Shown: piece by piece, positions 6,526 to 14,648 of the stretch
Layout: every line of letters begins with the position of its first letter
Numbering within the stretch: position 1 is the first letter of the stretch
DNA from: Oscillospiraceae bacterium
GTDB lineage: Bacteria; Bacillota; Clostridia; Oscillospirales; Oscillospiraceae
NCBI GenBank assembly: GCA_902765975.1
Contig: CACXBO010000149.1
Span: forward strand, 1-18,199
DNA: 18,199 bases
Direction of reading: 5' to 3'
Notes under the pieces: model-generated
What the model saw: the letters and a program-made list of their open reading frames with translations, nothing else
Databases searched by the model: none
Told to the model about the DNA's origin: nothing
Made by a program: the position numbers and the translations under genes

Positions 6526-8967
6526 ATGAGTGATTTTTCGATGAATAATGAGAAAACAACCGCCGTTTCAGGCGAAATAATAAAGCTTCCGCTCCTTGCA
6601 TTGAGGGGCCTCTCCGTTTTTCCGGAGACTGTTATCAGCTTTGACCTCGAGCGCAAGCAGTCGATAAACGCAGTGCTTTCCTCGACCAAGACCGATATGC
6701 GCGTTTTCGTAACCGCTCAGCGCGACGTGCTGAGCGAGAGACCCGCCCGCGACGAGCTTTATGATGTCGGCGTTGTCTGCATAGTACGCCAGTACGTGAA
6801 AAACGGGGATGACGGACTTCGGGTTATGGTCAAGGGCGAATACCGCGCTAAGCTCGAGACATTCATACCGGGCAAAAAATACAGCGAAGCGCTGGTGTCG
6901 CCTATACCAAGGCCTCATACGCAGAGAACAAAGAAAGCCGACGCGCTCATCCGCAACGCTATCGGGCTTTTCGGCGAATACTGCGCCGAGACCGGCACGG
7001 CCGTACCCGAGGTCATGATAAGCCTTTCGCTCAGAAACGATCCCGAGTACGTCGCCGACTATATATCGCAGAACGCGGGGATAGCGTCGGATAAAAAGCA
7101 GATGCTGCTCGAGACCCTTGACCCCGAGGATCGGCTCTCCGCCCTATGCAGCCATCTCACCGAGGAGCTTGAGGTGCTCAAAATTGAGCGCGAGATAAAC
7201 GAAAAGCTGAGGGACAGAATATCGTCCATACAGAAGGATAACGTCCTCAGAGAGCAGCTTAAGCTCATACGCTCCGAGCTCGGAGAGGAATTTGACCCGG
7301 AGATCGAGGAGTACAGAGACAGAATAGCGGAGGCGGCGCTTCCGGAAGAGATACAGGATAAGCTTTTCAGGGAGACGGACAGGCTCGCAAAGCAGCCGTT
7401 CGGCTCTGCAGAGGCAGCAGTTATCCGCACGTATCTCGACGCTGTGCTGGCTCTCCCGTGGAATAAGACCACGAAGGAGAGAGCCGACGTCGAGGCGGCA
7501 AGGCGCATACTCGACAGGGAGCATTACGGGCTTTCCAAGGTCAAGGAGAGGATACTCGAATACCTCGCGGTAAGGCAGGTCGCGCCAAACGTAAAGGGCG
7601 CGATACTCTGCCTTGTCGGCCCTCCGGGAGTCGGCAAGACCAGCATAGCGATGAGCATAGCCCACGCGACTAACAGGAAGCTTGCGAGGATGAGCCTAGG
7701 AGGCATAAGGGACGAGGCGGAGATAAGAGGTCACCGAAAGACGTACATCGGAGCGATGCCCGGGAGAATAATGACTGCGCTCACGCAGTCGGGTTCTAAT
7801 AACCCGGTCCTGCTGCTCGACGAGATAGACAAGCTCGGATCGGATTACCACGGAGATCCGTCCGCCGCGCTTCTCGAGGCGCTCGACCCAGTGGAAAACG
7901 TGTCGTTCAGAGACCATTTTCTTGAGATACCTTACGATCTCTCAAACGTGCTTTTTATTACCACAGCAAATACCACGTCGACGATACCCCGTCCGCTGCT
8001 CGACAGGATGGAGGTAATAGAGCTGTCAAGCTATACCGATGAGGAAAAGCTTATGATAGCGAAGAAGCATCTTCTTCCGAAGGCGAGAGAGAAGCACGGG
8101 CTCGATGCAAAGACGCTGAAGATAACCGACGGCGCAATAAGAGAGATTATTTCAGGCTACACACGCGAGGCCGGAGTCAGGATACTGGAGCGCGAGCTCA
8201 ACGCGATTTGCAGAAAGGCGGATATGAAGATAGCGTCCGGCGAGGGAAAGGGACTCAGCGTAAAGGCTGACGGTCTGGCGGAGCTTCTGGGTCCGCGCCG
8301 CTACAAGCCGGAGAGCCGTTCGGGCAAAGACAGCGTCGGAGTCGTCAACGGACTTGCGTGGACGGAAGTCGGCGGCGAAATGCTCGAGGTGGAGGCTGTC
8401 GCCCTTGAGGGGACGGGGAAGCTTGAGATAACCGGCAACCTCGGCAAGGTAATGACGGAATCGGCAAACGCCGCCATATCCTGCGTAAGAGCAAGGGCAA
8501 AGCAGCTCGGCATAGATCCGGATTTCTATAAGAACAGGGACATACACCTGCATTTTCCGGAGGGCGCGGTACCGAAGGACGGACCTTCCGCGGGAATAAC
8601 GATAGCTATAGCCGTTATCTCCGCTCTGAGCGGGGCGAGGGTAAGAAACGATATTGCGATGACGGGCGAGATAACGCTTACCGGCAGAGTTCTGCCGATA
8701 GGCGGGCTGAAAGAGAAGACTATGGCCGCATACCGCTGCGGAGTCAAAACCGTTATTATCCCAAAGGATAACGAGCAGGATCTGGAAGAGATAGACCAGA
8801 CGGTGCGCCGTGCTCTTGTATTCAAGACCGCGTCGACGCTGGACGACGTCATCGCAGAGGCGATAGCTGTTGAGAGACCGAAGGAGAGAAAAGAGCTGAA
8901 CGTCCCGGAGAAAAAAGAAGCCCGCGCACCCAAAACGGAAAAGCCGGAAGTAACGATAAGGCAGTAA
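6526..8967 (+). CDS. lon: Lon protease (ATP-dependent, LonA type)
   Basis: Lon is a cytosolic AAA+ serine protease that degrades misfolded and regulatory proteins. The 813 residues contain the N-terminal LON substrate-binding domain (from about residue 18, LPLLALRGLSVFPE), a helical linker and Walker A GPPGVGKT (365-372). Walker B VLLLDEIDK and the C-terminal protease domain follow, with the Ser-Lys dyad S688 (PKDGPSAG) and K731 (GGLKEK). The ATG at 6526 is chosen because AAGGA (6513-6517) is well spaced. An in-frame TTG at 6487 lies in the terminator loop and is unlikely. A charged tail of about 30 residues follows the protease domain. The lack of a hydrophobic segment in the ATPase domain argues against membrane LonB. 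ysxC starts four bases downstream. Confidence 0.97.
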   Translation: MSDFSMNNEKTTAVSGEIIKLPLLALRGLSVFPETVISFDLERKQSINAVLSSTKTDMRVFVTAQRDVLSERPARDELYDVGVVCIVRQYVKNGDDGLRVMVKGEYRAKLETFIPGKKYSEALVSPIPRPHTQRTKKADALIRNAIGLFGEYCAETGTAVPEVMISLSLRNDPEYVADYISQNAGIASDKKQMLLETLDPEDRLSALCSHLTEELEVLKIEREINEKLRDRISSIQKDNVLREQLKLIRSELGEEFDPEIEEYRDRIAEAALPEEIQDKLFRETDRLAKQPFGSAEAAVIRTYLDAVLALPWNKTTKERADVEAARRILDREHYGLSKVKERILEYLAVRQVAPNVKGAILCLVGPPGVGKTSIAMSIAHATNRKLARMSLGGIRDEAEIRGHRKTYIGAMPGRIMTALTQSGSNNPVLLLDEIDKLGSDYHGDPSAALLEALDPVENVSFRDHFLEIPYDLSNVLFITTANTTSTIPRPLLDRMEVIELSSYTDEEKLMIAKKHLLPKAREKHGLDAKTLKITDGAIREIISGYTREAGVRILERELNAICRKADMKIASGEGKGLSVKADGLAELLGPRRYKPESRSGKDSVGVVNGLAWTEVGGEMLEVEAVALEGTGKLEITGNLGKVMTESANAAISCVRARAKQLGIDPDFYKNRDIHLHFPEGAVPKDGPSAGITIAIAVISALSGARVRNDIAMTGEITLTGRVLPIGGLKEKTMAAYRCGVKTVIIPKDNEQDLEEIDQTVRRALVFKTASTLDDVIAEAIAVERPKERKELNVPEKKEARAPKTEKPEVTIRQ

Positions 8968-8971
8968 AGAT

Positions 8972-9559
8972 ATGGATTTTCGCAAAACAGAATTTATCAA
9001 ATCAGCGGCGTCGGCGAAGGATTTTATAAGGGACAGAAGACCTCAGCTTGCCTTCGCCGGCAGGAGCAACGTGGGCAAATCCTCTGTGATAAACGCCCTC
9101 GTGCAGAGAAAAAACTATGCCCGCGTCGGAGCGTCGCCCGGAAAAACGACGCAGATAAACTATTTCCTCGTCGATTCCTCGGCGTATCTCACAGATCTCC
9201 CGGGGTACGGTTACGCGAAGGTTAGCAAGTCGGAGCGCGACCGATGGGCAAAGCTTATGGAATCGTATTTCGCAGAACCCGGTCTCATCACCTTGGGGGT
9301 GATGATAGTCGACGCAAGGCATAAGCCGACGGCGGATGATATAACGATGGCTGAGTGGTTCAAGGGTACGGGATGCCCGCTTGTCGTCTGCGCGAACAAG
9401 CTCGACAAGCTCAAAAAGAGCGAAGTCGAGCCGAATCTGGCGCTTATCCGGGATACTCTGTCTCTGAGCGAAGCCACGCCGCTCGTTCCGTTTTCCGCAG
9501 AGAAGGGAACGGGCAGGGACAGGCTAATTTCCGCGATAGAGTCTTTTCTGAAAGAGTGA
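8972..9559 (+). CDS. ysxC: Ribosome biogenesis GTP-binding protein YsxC/EngB
   Basis: This 195-residue TrmE-Era-type GTPase acts in assembly of the large ribosomal subunit in Firmicutes. All GTPase motifs are visible: G1 GRSNVGKSS (30-38), the switch-I threonines in SPGKTTQIN, G3 DLPGYG (75-80), G4 NKLD (142-145) and a G5-like SAEKGTG near 170. Length and the tail match the family. It follows lon by four bases, the lon-ysxC pair being a classic Firmicutes arrangement. Its SD is weak, so coupling to lon translation is likely. Confidence 0.97.
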   Translation: MDFRKTEFIKSAASAKDFIRDRRPQLAFAGRSNVGKSSVINALVQRKNYARVGASPGKTTQINYFLVDSSAYLTDLPGYGYAKVSKSERDRWAKLMESYFAEPGLITLGVMIVDARHKPTADDITMAEWFKGTGCPLVVCANKLDKLKKSEVEPNLALIRDTLSLSEATPLVPFSAEKGTGRDRLISAIESFLKE

Positions 9560-9566
9560 AAACGAT

Positions 9567-10244
9567 ATGCTGAACGTGTTCAGAAATCTTGACTGGACGG
9601 TGCTTCTCGACCTCGCCCTGTCAGTTATACCCGTGCTTGTGTGCATCACGATACACGAGGTGAGCCACGGACTCTGCGCCCTCGCGCTCGGAGACGATAC
9701 CGCGAAGCGGGAGGGCAGGCTGAGCCTCAATCCGTTTAAGCATTTTGACCTGGTCGGCTTTATAATGCTCGTCGTTGTCCATTTCGGATGGGCAAAGCCG
9801 GTGCCCGTCGATATGCGCAGGTTTAAAAATCCGAAGCTCGGAATGGCGCTTACAGCCCTTGCAGGTCCAGCGTCGAATATGATACTCGCTGCCGTCGCGC
9901 TTTTCCTTTACGGGCTCTTATTCGGCACACTTTACAGCTCGACTGTCGGCTTCTACGCGCTCTATTCGCTTTCGATTACAGCGAGGATAAGCGTTTCTCT
10001 CGGGATATTCAATCTTATCCCGGTTCCGCCGCTCGACGGCTCGAAGGTGCTGTTTTCCGTTATGCCACAGAGATGGTATTACGTCCTGATGCGCTATGAA
10101 AAATACGGCTCTATAGTTATGATCGTTCTCGTGCTGACCGGGATACTGTCCGGTCCTCTTTCAGCGGCTGTCAAATGGGTGCTCGGCGGATTCGGAGTAT
10201 TTTGGAAGCTCGGCGCAGCTCTTGCCGGGCTTTTGGGACTATAA
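9567..10244 (+). CDS. Site-2 protease family (M50) membrane metalloprotease
   Basis: This is a 225-residue polytopic membrane protein of the M50 intramembrane zinc protease family. The zinc-binding HEVSH (H30, E31, H34) lies in the first membrane helix. NPFKHFD (55-61) and the FGWAKPVPV stretch follow. AGPASN (99-104) opens a further hydrophobic helix, and PPLDGSKV supplies the distal ligand D157. Several hydrophobic segments are evident, with the last near 175-195. There is no PDZ domain, so this is the short S2P form often found next to scpA in Firmicutes. The substrate is unknown. It is not the SpoIVFB/RseP form as far as can be seen. The gene sits seven bases after ysxC and 22 before scpA. 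Confidence 0.93.
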   Translation: MLNVFRNLDWTVLLDLALSVIPVLVCITIHEVSHGLCALALGDDTAKREGRLSLNPFKHFDLVGFIMLVVVHFGWAKPVPVDMRRFKNPKLGMALTALAGPASNMILAAVALFLYGLLFGTLYSSTVGFYALYSLSITARISVSLGIFNLIPVPPLDGSKVLFSVMPQRWYYVLMRYEKYGSIVMIVLVLTGILSGPLSAAVKWVLGGFGVFWKLGAALAGLLGL

Positions 10245-10266
10245 AAAGAAAAAAGGATGGTGAGCT

Positions 10267-11028
10267 ATGGATAATCCGACCTTCAGGCTGGAGGGCGTCG
10301 TTAAATCGTCCGACGAGATGGAGGATTTTGAAGGCCCTCTGACTCTCATCCTTCAGCTGCTCTCGAAAAACAAAATAGAGATAAAGGATATAAAAATATC
10401 CGAGCTTCTCGATCAGTACCTCGCTTATCTCGATGAGATGAAGGCTATGGATCTTGAGATAGCGAGCGAATTTGTTCAGATGGCTTCTCATCTCGTGTAT
10501 ATCAAGGCGCGAATGCTCATAAACGCGGGCGAAGAGCCCAGCGAGCTTGAGGAGCTTATAGAAAGCCTTGAAAGGCTGAAGAGAAGGGACGTATACGAGA
10601 GGGTCAAGGCGGTATGCGACACGCTGGGCGGTATGTATTTCCGCGGCGCCGGAATGATGACGAAGCCGCCTGAGTATTTCCCGCAGGATAAGGAATACCG
10701 CTACGTCCACGACAGGCAGGACATGCTCGACGCCATGCTCAGAGTCCTTTCCCGAGAGGACGCAGTCTCGGCGGTGATCAACGAGCCGCGATTCACAATG
10801 CCTTCCAGGATAATCTACTCCGTTTCAGATAAGTCGGAGGAGATAATGATAGTCCTGATGCACGGAGGAGAGACGAGAGTATCCGAGCTTTTTAGCCGCT
10901 CAAAATCGCGCACAGAGCTCGTTGCGACGTTTATATCCCTGCTTGAGCTTGCAAAAGCGGGAAAAATCGGTATAATTGGAGACGGAGAAGAAACGACCGT
11001 TATGCTGAGATCAGAGGGAGGCGAATAA
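10267..11028 (+). CDS. scpA: Segregation and condensation protein A
   Basis: ScpA is the kleisin subunit that bridges the SMC ATPase heads and, with ScpB, forms the bacterial condensin needed for chromosome segregation. The 253 residues start with the hallmark kleisin N-terminal segment FEGPLTLILQLL (usually F-x-G-P-L-D-L-L-L). Helices for SMC-neck contact follow, with YLAYLDEMKAMDLEIASEF and LVYIKARMLI. A C-terminal winged helix (about 180-250) contains the RVSELF...ATFISLLELAKAGKI stretch. The usual Asp of the GPLDLLL motif is Thr here, a mild deviation. An SD-like AAAGGA stands ten bases ahead of the ATG. scpB begins two bases after the stop. Confidence 0.96.
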   Translation: MDNPTFRLEGVVKSSDEMEDFEGPLTLILQLLSKNKIEIKDIKISELLDQYLAYLDEMKAMDLEIASEFVQMASHLVYIKARMLINAGEEPSELEELIESLERLKRRDVYERVKAVCDTLGGMYFRGAGMMTKPPEYFPQDKEYRYVHDRQDMLDAMLRVLSREDAVSAVINEPRFTMPSRIIYSVSDKSEEIMIVLMHGGETRVSELFSRSKSRTELVATFISLLELAKAGKIGIIGDGEETTVMLRSEGGE

Positions 11029-11030
11029 AA

Positions 11031-11651
11031 TTGGAGCTGAAGGAACTGAAGGGCGCGATAGAGGGTATACTTTTTGCGGCGGGCGAGCCGGTCAGGATAG
11101 ACAGGATTGCCGCTGTTCTCGCCGCCGACCCAGACCTCGTGCGAGACGCCGCCGCTCTGATTTCCGATGAGCTGAGCTACTCCGGCCGGGGTATAAGGCT
11201 CGTCCGTCTCGACAATATGCTCCAGCTCTGCTCCGCGCCGGAGTATGCGGACGTTATCCGCGCCGCGCAGGAGACGAGAAAGCCCCCGAAGCTCACTCAG
11301 GCTGCGCTGGAGGTGCTGAGCATCGTAGCGTATTTCCAGCCGGTGACGCGGGCGTATATTGAGAGCGTGAGGGGAGTTGACAGCTCCTACACAGTGTCGG
11401 TGCTTGAGGAGCGCGGGCTTATCGAGCCCTGCGGTCACCTTGACGCGCCCGGAAGACCGACCGTTTTCCGCACGACTCCGAACTTTTTGAGAACCTTCGG
11501 GATAAGCTCTGTTGATGACCTTCCCGAGCTTCCGGAGGCGGGAGAAGAGAGCGAGGACGAGAAAAAGCTCCAAAGCTCGATCGATGCGCTGAAGGCTCCG
11601 GGGGAAGAAGAGACTGCATCTCTGCCGGACGGACCGGAGGAAGCCGAATGA
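11031..11651 (+). CDS. scpB: Segregation and condensation protein B (TTG start)
   Basis: ScpB binds ScpA as a dimer and completes the SMC condensin. The core of about 175 residues has two winged-helix domains. The second is recognised by LEVLSIVAYFQPVTRAYIE, then VLEERGLIE and GRPTVFRTT, ending in FLRTFGISSVDDLPELPE. The remaining 30 residues are an acidic, probably disordered tail. The start is TTG at 11031, supported by SD GAGGGAGG (11014-11021) and the normal N-terminus that follows (ELKGAIEGILFAAGEPV); no ATG or GTG is available nearby. The stop overlaps the next ATG by four bases (ATGA), so translation is coupled. Confidence 0.95.
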   Translation: MELKELKGAIEGILFAAGEPVRIDRIAAVLAADPDLVRDAAALISDELSYSGRGIRLVRLDNMLQLCSAPEYADVIRAAQETRKPPKLTQAALEVLSIVAYFQPVTRAYIESVRGVDSSYTVSVLEERGLIEPCGHLDAPGRPTVFRTTPNFLRTFGISSVDDLPELPEAGEESEDEKKLQSSIDALKAPGEEETASLPDGPEEAE

Positions 11652-12283
11652 AGGTCGTCCTTATAATACTTGCCGTGCTGATACTCATCGCTCTCATCCC
11701 GCTCGGAGTGAGCTTTGAGTATTCCGAAAGCGGGATAGTTTTGAACGTCCACGCGGGATTAATTAAGCTTGGCGTGCTTCCCAAGAAGGAGAAGAGCGGC
11801 AAAAAAGAAAAAAAGAAAAAGAAAGAAAAGAAAAAGAAGCCTGAAAAGCCGGAGGAGGACAAGCCCGAGGAGCCGGCAAAAAAGAAAAAAGGCGGGACTG
11901 CGGACTTTATTCTGAAGGTGATCGAGGCTGTTTTCAACACGCTGAACAGGCTCAGAAAGAAACTCACGATTAATTACCTGACGTTTTACTACACCTCGGC
12001 GTCGCCCGATCCATACGATGCGGCGATGAATTACGGAAAAGGTTCCGCTATCATAGGCTCTCTCGTTCCTATCGCTGAAAAAGCTTTCAGGATCAAAAAA
12101 AGCGATCTGCGCACCTTTGTCAGCTTTGACGGAGAGGGCGATAAGATATATACTGAAGCAAAGCTCACACTTATGATCTGGGAAATAATTTACGTTGTCT
12201 GCGGTCTTATACCTGCCGTAAAGGCATATCTTAATTGGAACGCGGGCGGAAAGGAAAAGAAAAATGGAAAAGCATCCAACTAG
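11648..12283 (+). CDS. DUF2953 (YtfI-like) membrane-anchored protein with Lys-rich linker
   Basis: This 211-residue protein has one N-terminal membrane segment (residues 3-22) and then a short beta-like stretch. A lysine-rich low-complexity linker runs from about 47 to 84, followed by the DUF2953 domain (about 88-200) with SPDPYDAAMNYGKGSA and TEAKLTLMIWEII. The family is known from Bacillus YtfI and usually sits beside ytfJ/gerW, as here; its biochemical function is not known to me. The ATG overlaps the scpB stop by four bases, and its own 3' end overlaps gerW by 20. The linker is encoded by an uninterrupted purine tract (11801-11839) with A6 and A7 runs. It could be a spore- or envelope-related membrane protein, by context only. 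Confidence 0.85.
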   Translation: MKVVLIILAVLILIALIPLGVSFEYSESGIVLNVHAGLIKLGVLPKKEKSGKKEKKKKKEKKKKPEKPEEDKPEEPAKKKKGGTADFILKVIEAVFNTLNRLRKKLTINYLTFYYTSASPDPYDAAMNYGKGSAIIGSLVPIAEKAFRIKKSDLRTFVSFDGEGDKIYTEAKLTLMIWEIIYVVCGLIPAVKAYLNWNAGGKEKKNGKASN

Positions 12284-12689
12284 CGAACTTATGGAGACCG
12301 TAATGAGCAAGGTCAGAGAGATGGTCGATATCAACACGGTCATCGGCGAGCCTATCGTAACAACCGACGGAGTGACCCTCATTCCCGTCAGCAAGGTGAG
12401 CTTCGGCTTTGCCTCCGGAGGCACGGATTACAGCCCCAAGAACCTGAAGGAAGGTCAAAAGAACCCGTTCGGCGGCGGCAGCGGAGCCGGCGTCAAGATA
12501 GCTCCGCAGGCCTTCGTTGTCATCAAGGACGGACACGTGCGCATAATGAATATCGAGGCTCCGGCAGCAACAACGGTAGAGCGCCTTATGGACTCAGCCC
12601 CCGATCTTATAGACAAGCTGAGCGGGATGCTGACTAAGAATAAAAAACAGCCTGAGGCTGAGGCGAATTTCGAGGAAGAGGCGGAATAA
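12264..12689 (+). CDS. ytfJ: GerW/YtfJ family sporulation protein
   Basis: This is a 141-residue member of the GerW (YtfJ) family. In Bacillus subtilis the protein is made in the forespore and influences germination, but relatives occur in species not known to form spores. The diagnostic parts are IGEPIVTTDGVTLIPVSKVSFGFASGG in two overlapping blocks, the glycine-rich NPFGGGSGAGVKIAPQAF, and the hydrophobic/charged VIKDGHVRIMNIE. The C-terminal 20 residues are acidic. The first 20 bases overlap the end of the DUF2953 gene. Its presence suggests but does not prove a spore-forming ancestor or lifestyle. Confidence 0.92.
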   Translation: MEKHPTSELMETVMSKVREMVDINTVIGEPIVTTDGVTLIPVSKVSFGFASGGTDYSPKNLKEGQKNPFGGGSGAGVKIAPQAFVVIKDGHVRIMNIEAPAATTVERLMDSAPDLIDKLSGMLTKNKKQPEAEANFEEEAE

Positions 12690-12713
12690 TAGCGCATCAA
12701 CCTGATTCAGAGG

Positions 12714-13817
12714 GTGTTTTCTACGAAAAAGATAATCTCAGGGGTTGCGGCGATATCGATCCTGCTCATGCTTGCTTTTCCCGCCTTCGCGTTTTCCGAC
12801 GGGGCGGCGTCAAGCGTGCTGTACGAGCCGGAGACAGGAACCTTCATCTATGAGAAGAAGGCAGACGAAAGACGCCTTATTGCCTCTACGACGAAAATAA
12901 TGACTGCACTGGTTATAATTGAAAACTGTGACGCCGACGAAACGGTTACCGTGCCGAAAAAAGCGGAGAGCGTTATCGGCACCTCGCTTCATTTAAGGGG
13001 CGGGCAGCAGTATACCGTTATGGAGCTGCTCTACGGTATCCTCCTTGAATCTGCGAACGACGCGGCATATACACTCGCCATACACTGCGCGGGCTCTGTT
13101 GAGGCCTTTGCGGATATGATGAACGAGCGCGCCGCTTCCATCGGTATGACGAATACCCATTTTGAAAACCCGCACGGGCTCGACGGGAAAGAGCATTACT
13201 CGACAGCGAGAGATATGGCTCTTCTCGCTGCAGAGGCGCTCAAAAATCAGACCTTCAGCATTATCTGCTCAACGATGACCGCAAAAGTAATGGGCAGGAC
13301 CTTCTCAAATCACAATAAGCTCCTCTGGTCTGTCGACGGACTTATAGGAGTTAAAAACGGTTATACCAATAACGCGGGCAGAACTCTCGTTACAGCCTGC
13401 ACGCGGAACGGAATGACGCTTATCTTCGTCACGCTGAACGATGAATCGGATTACAGAGACCACGCGGCGGCCTATAACTGGGGCTTCAAAGAATACAAAG
13501 TGTTCAGAACTGCCGACGAGGGCAAGGCCTGTGCCTGGCTGCAGGTAGTTTCCGGAGACAGAGGAAAGGTGGGCATAGTCGCAACGTCTGAAGCTGCCTT
13601 CCTTCTGAAGCCGGAGGAGGATATAACCGAGGAAATATATCTTCCCAAATTCGTCCACGCCCCGATAAATGCCGGAGATCTGGTAGGCACGGTCATCTAC
13701 AGAAAGGACGGAGTCGAGATATTCCGTTCCTATCTCGTTTTCGGATCGGGCGCGAAGGTAAGCCCACTCAAAAAACCGAGTATATTCAATAGAATGTTCG
13801 ATTATTATATGTGGTGA
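12714..13817 (+). CDS. D-alanyl-D-alanine carboxypeptidase (DacF/PBP5 type, S11)
   Basis: This low-molecular-weight penicillin-binding protein trims the terminal D-Ala from peptidoglycan stem peptides outside the membrane. The 367 residues open with a signal peptide: KK, a hydrophobic core, then AFA near 24-26. Active-site motifs are STTK (S58, K61), SAN (113-115) and KNG (214-216), the last replacing the textbook KTG. A smaller C-terminal domain follows, ending in KPSIFNRMFDYYMW, which may be a membrane-binding helix. The GTG at 12714 gives a good signal peptide but its SD-like AGAGG is almost adjacent; CTG at 12702 is an in-frame alternative and a stop at 12690 limits extension. Position after gerW favours the sporulation-type DacF/DacB group, but this is not decisive. 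Confidence 0.93.
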   Translation: MFSTKKIISGVAAISILLMLAFPAFAFSDGAASSVLYEPETGTFIYEKKADERRLIASTTKIMTALVIIENCDADETVTVPKKAESVIGTSLHLRGGQQYTVMELLYGILLESANDAAYTLAIHCAGSVEAFADMMNERAASIGMTNTHFENPHGLDGKEHYSTARDMALLAAEALKNQTFSIICSTMTAKVMGRTFSNHNKLLWSVDGLIGVKNGYTNNAGRTLVTACTRNGMTLIFVTLNDESDYRDHAAAYNWGFKEYKVFRTADEGKACAWLQVVSGDRGKVGIVATSEAAFLLKPEEDITEEIYLPKFVHAPINAGDLVGTVIYRKDGVEIFRSYLVFGSGAKVSPLKKPSIFNRMFDYYMW

Positions 13818-13820
13818 GCT

Positions 13821-14531
13821 ATGGAAGAGAGGCTGCAAAAAATACTGTCATCCCGCCTCGGTATCTCGCGCAGGGCAGCCGAGAAACTTATTGCCGACGG
13901 CAGAGTAGAACTGAACGGCTCGACCGCCGTCTTAGGCGATAGTGCGGACCCCGAAACTGCGGAGATTACCGTAGACGGGGCAGAAACAGTACACGAGGAA
14001 GACGAGAAAGTTTACATAATGCTAAACAAGCCGGTGGGTTACGTTACCACTATGAGCGACGAAAAGGGGCGCAGGACTGTGCGCGACCTTGTCTCCGGAG
14101 TTGGAACGAGGGTATATCCGGTCGGAAGGCTTGACCTTAATTCCGAGGGACTTCTGATAATGACGAACGACGGGGAGCTGGCAAATCGGCTTATGCACCC
14201 ATCGTTTGAGAAGGAGAAGACCTATAAGGTCTGGGCAAGGGGAGACGGGGAGCAGGGGCTTCGCCGTCTTTCAGAGCCCATGGAGCTCGACGGGATTTTG
14301 CTGAGAAGACCTCGCATCCGCCCGCTGGAGGTAAAGGAGACGGGAGCGGTATTCGAGATGACGATACACGAGGGCAGAAACCGTCAGGTGCGCAGAATGT
14401 GCGAGATAGCCGGAATGAGAGTGACGCGGCTCGTGCGCACGAGAGAGGGCGGACTGAGCTTAGGCGGACTCAAAAAAGGAGAATGGCGATTTCTCACCGA
14501 GGATGAGGTGCGTTCATTGCAGGCTAAATGA
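13821..14531 (+). CDS. rluB: Pseudouridine synthase, RluB/RsuA family
   Basis: This 236-residue enzyme isomerises a specific uridine in ribosomal RNA, most likely in the large subunit (RluB-like by context). An S4 RNA-binding domain covers about residues 1-60 (LQKILSSRLGISRRAAEKLI). The catalytic domain has LNKPVGYVTT, GRLDLNSEGLLIMTNDG with catalytic D105, and HEGRNRQVRRMCE. RsuA and RluB are hard to separate by eye, but in Clostridia this position after the carboxypeptidase is usually RluB. The start ATG is three bases after the previous stop. It is probably the last gene of the long tig-led unit. Confidence 0.94.
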   Translation: MEERLQKILSSRLGISRRAAEKLIADGRVELNGSTAVLGDSADPETAEITVDGAETVHEEDEKVYIMLNKPVGYVTTMSDEKGRRTVRDLVSGVGTRVYPVGRLDLNSEGLLIMTNDGELANRLMHPSFEKEKTYKVWARGDGEQGLRRLSEPMELDGILLRRPRIRPLEVKETGAVFEMTIHEGRNRQVRRMCEIAGMRVTRLVRTREGGLSLGGLKKGEWRFLTEDEVRSLQAK

Positions 14532-14570
14532 GTTTTTTGCAGCCTGATGAAAGAAAAATTGCAAATTCGC

Positions 14571-14599
14571 TTGAAATAAGCTGAGATAATATGTAAAAT
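14571..14599 (+). promoter_or_regulatory. Promoter candidate for rpiR
   Basis: TTGAAA (14571-14576) and TAAAAT (14594-14599) are separated by 17 bases, each matching five of six consensus positions. The predicted start, near 14606, falls inside the left arm of the palindrome at 14593-14634. The -10 box therefore overlaps that palindrome. Confidence 0.6.
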
Positions 14600-14634
14600 A
14601 GGCGTATGCGAACAGTCGCATACGCCTATTTTAC
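14593..14634. promoter_or_regulatory. Perfect 19-bp-arm palindrome upstream of rpiR (operator or bidirectional terminator)
   Basis: The left arm GTAAAATAGGCGTATGCGA (14593-14611), loop ACAG and right arm TCGCATACGCCTATTTTAC (14616-14634) are perfectly complementary. It lies between the rluB stop (14531) and the rpiR SD (from 14639). Only four T's follow the GC-rich part on either strand, so termination would be modest. Overlap with the -10 box and its place before a regulator gene also fit an operator bound by that regulator. Both readings are inference. Confidence 0.75.
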
Positions 14635-14648
14635 GATTGGAGAAGGAT

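Noticed and set aside
8152..9000. Long open frame on the minus strand (282 codons) opposite lon
   Set aside because: It lies fully antisense to strongly conserved lon protease-domain coding, has no recognisable motif and no SD that I can see. Other minus-strand frames, such as 10815-11573 and 11759-12424, fail for the same reason.
14520..14546. Inverted repeat CAGGCT/AGCCTG around the rluB stop as a terminator
   Set aside because: The stem is only six pairs with a 15-base loop, the T6 tract lies inside the loop and no T-tract follows the second arm.
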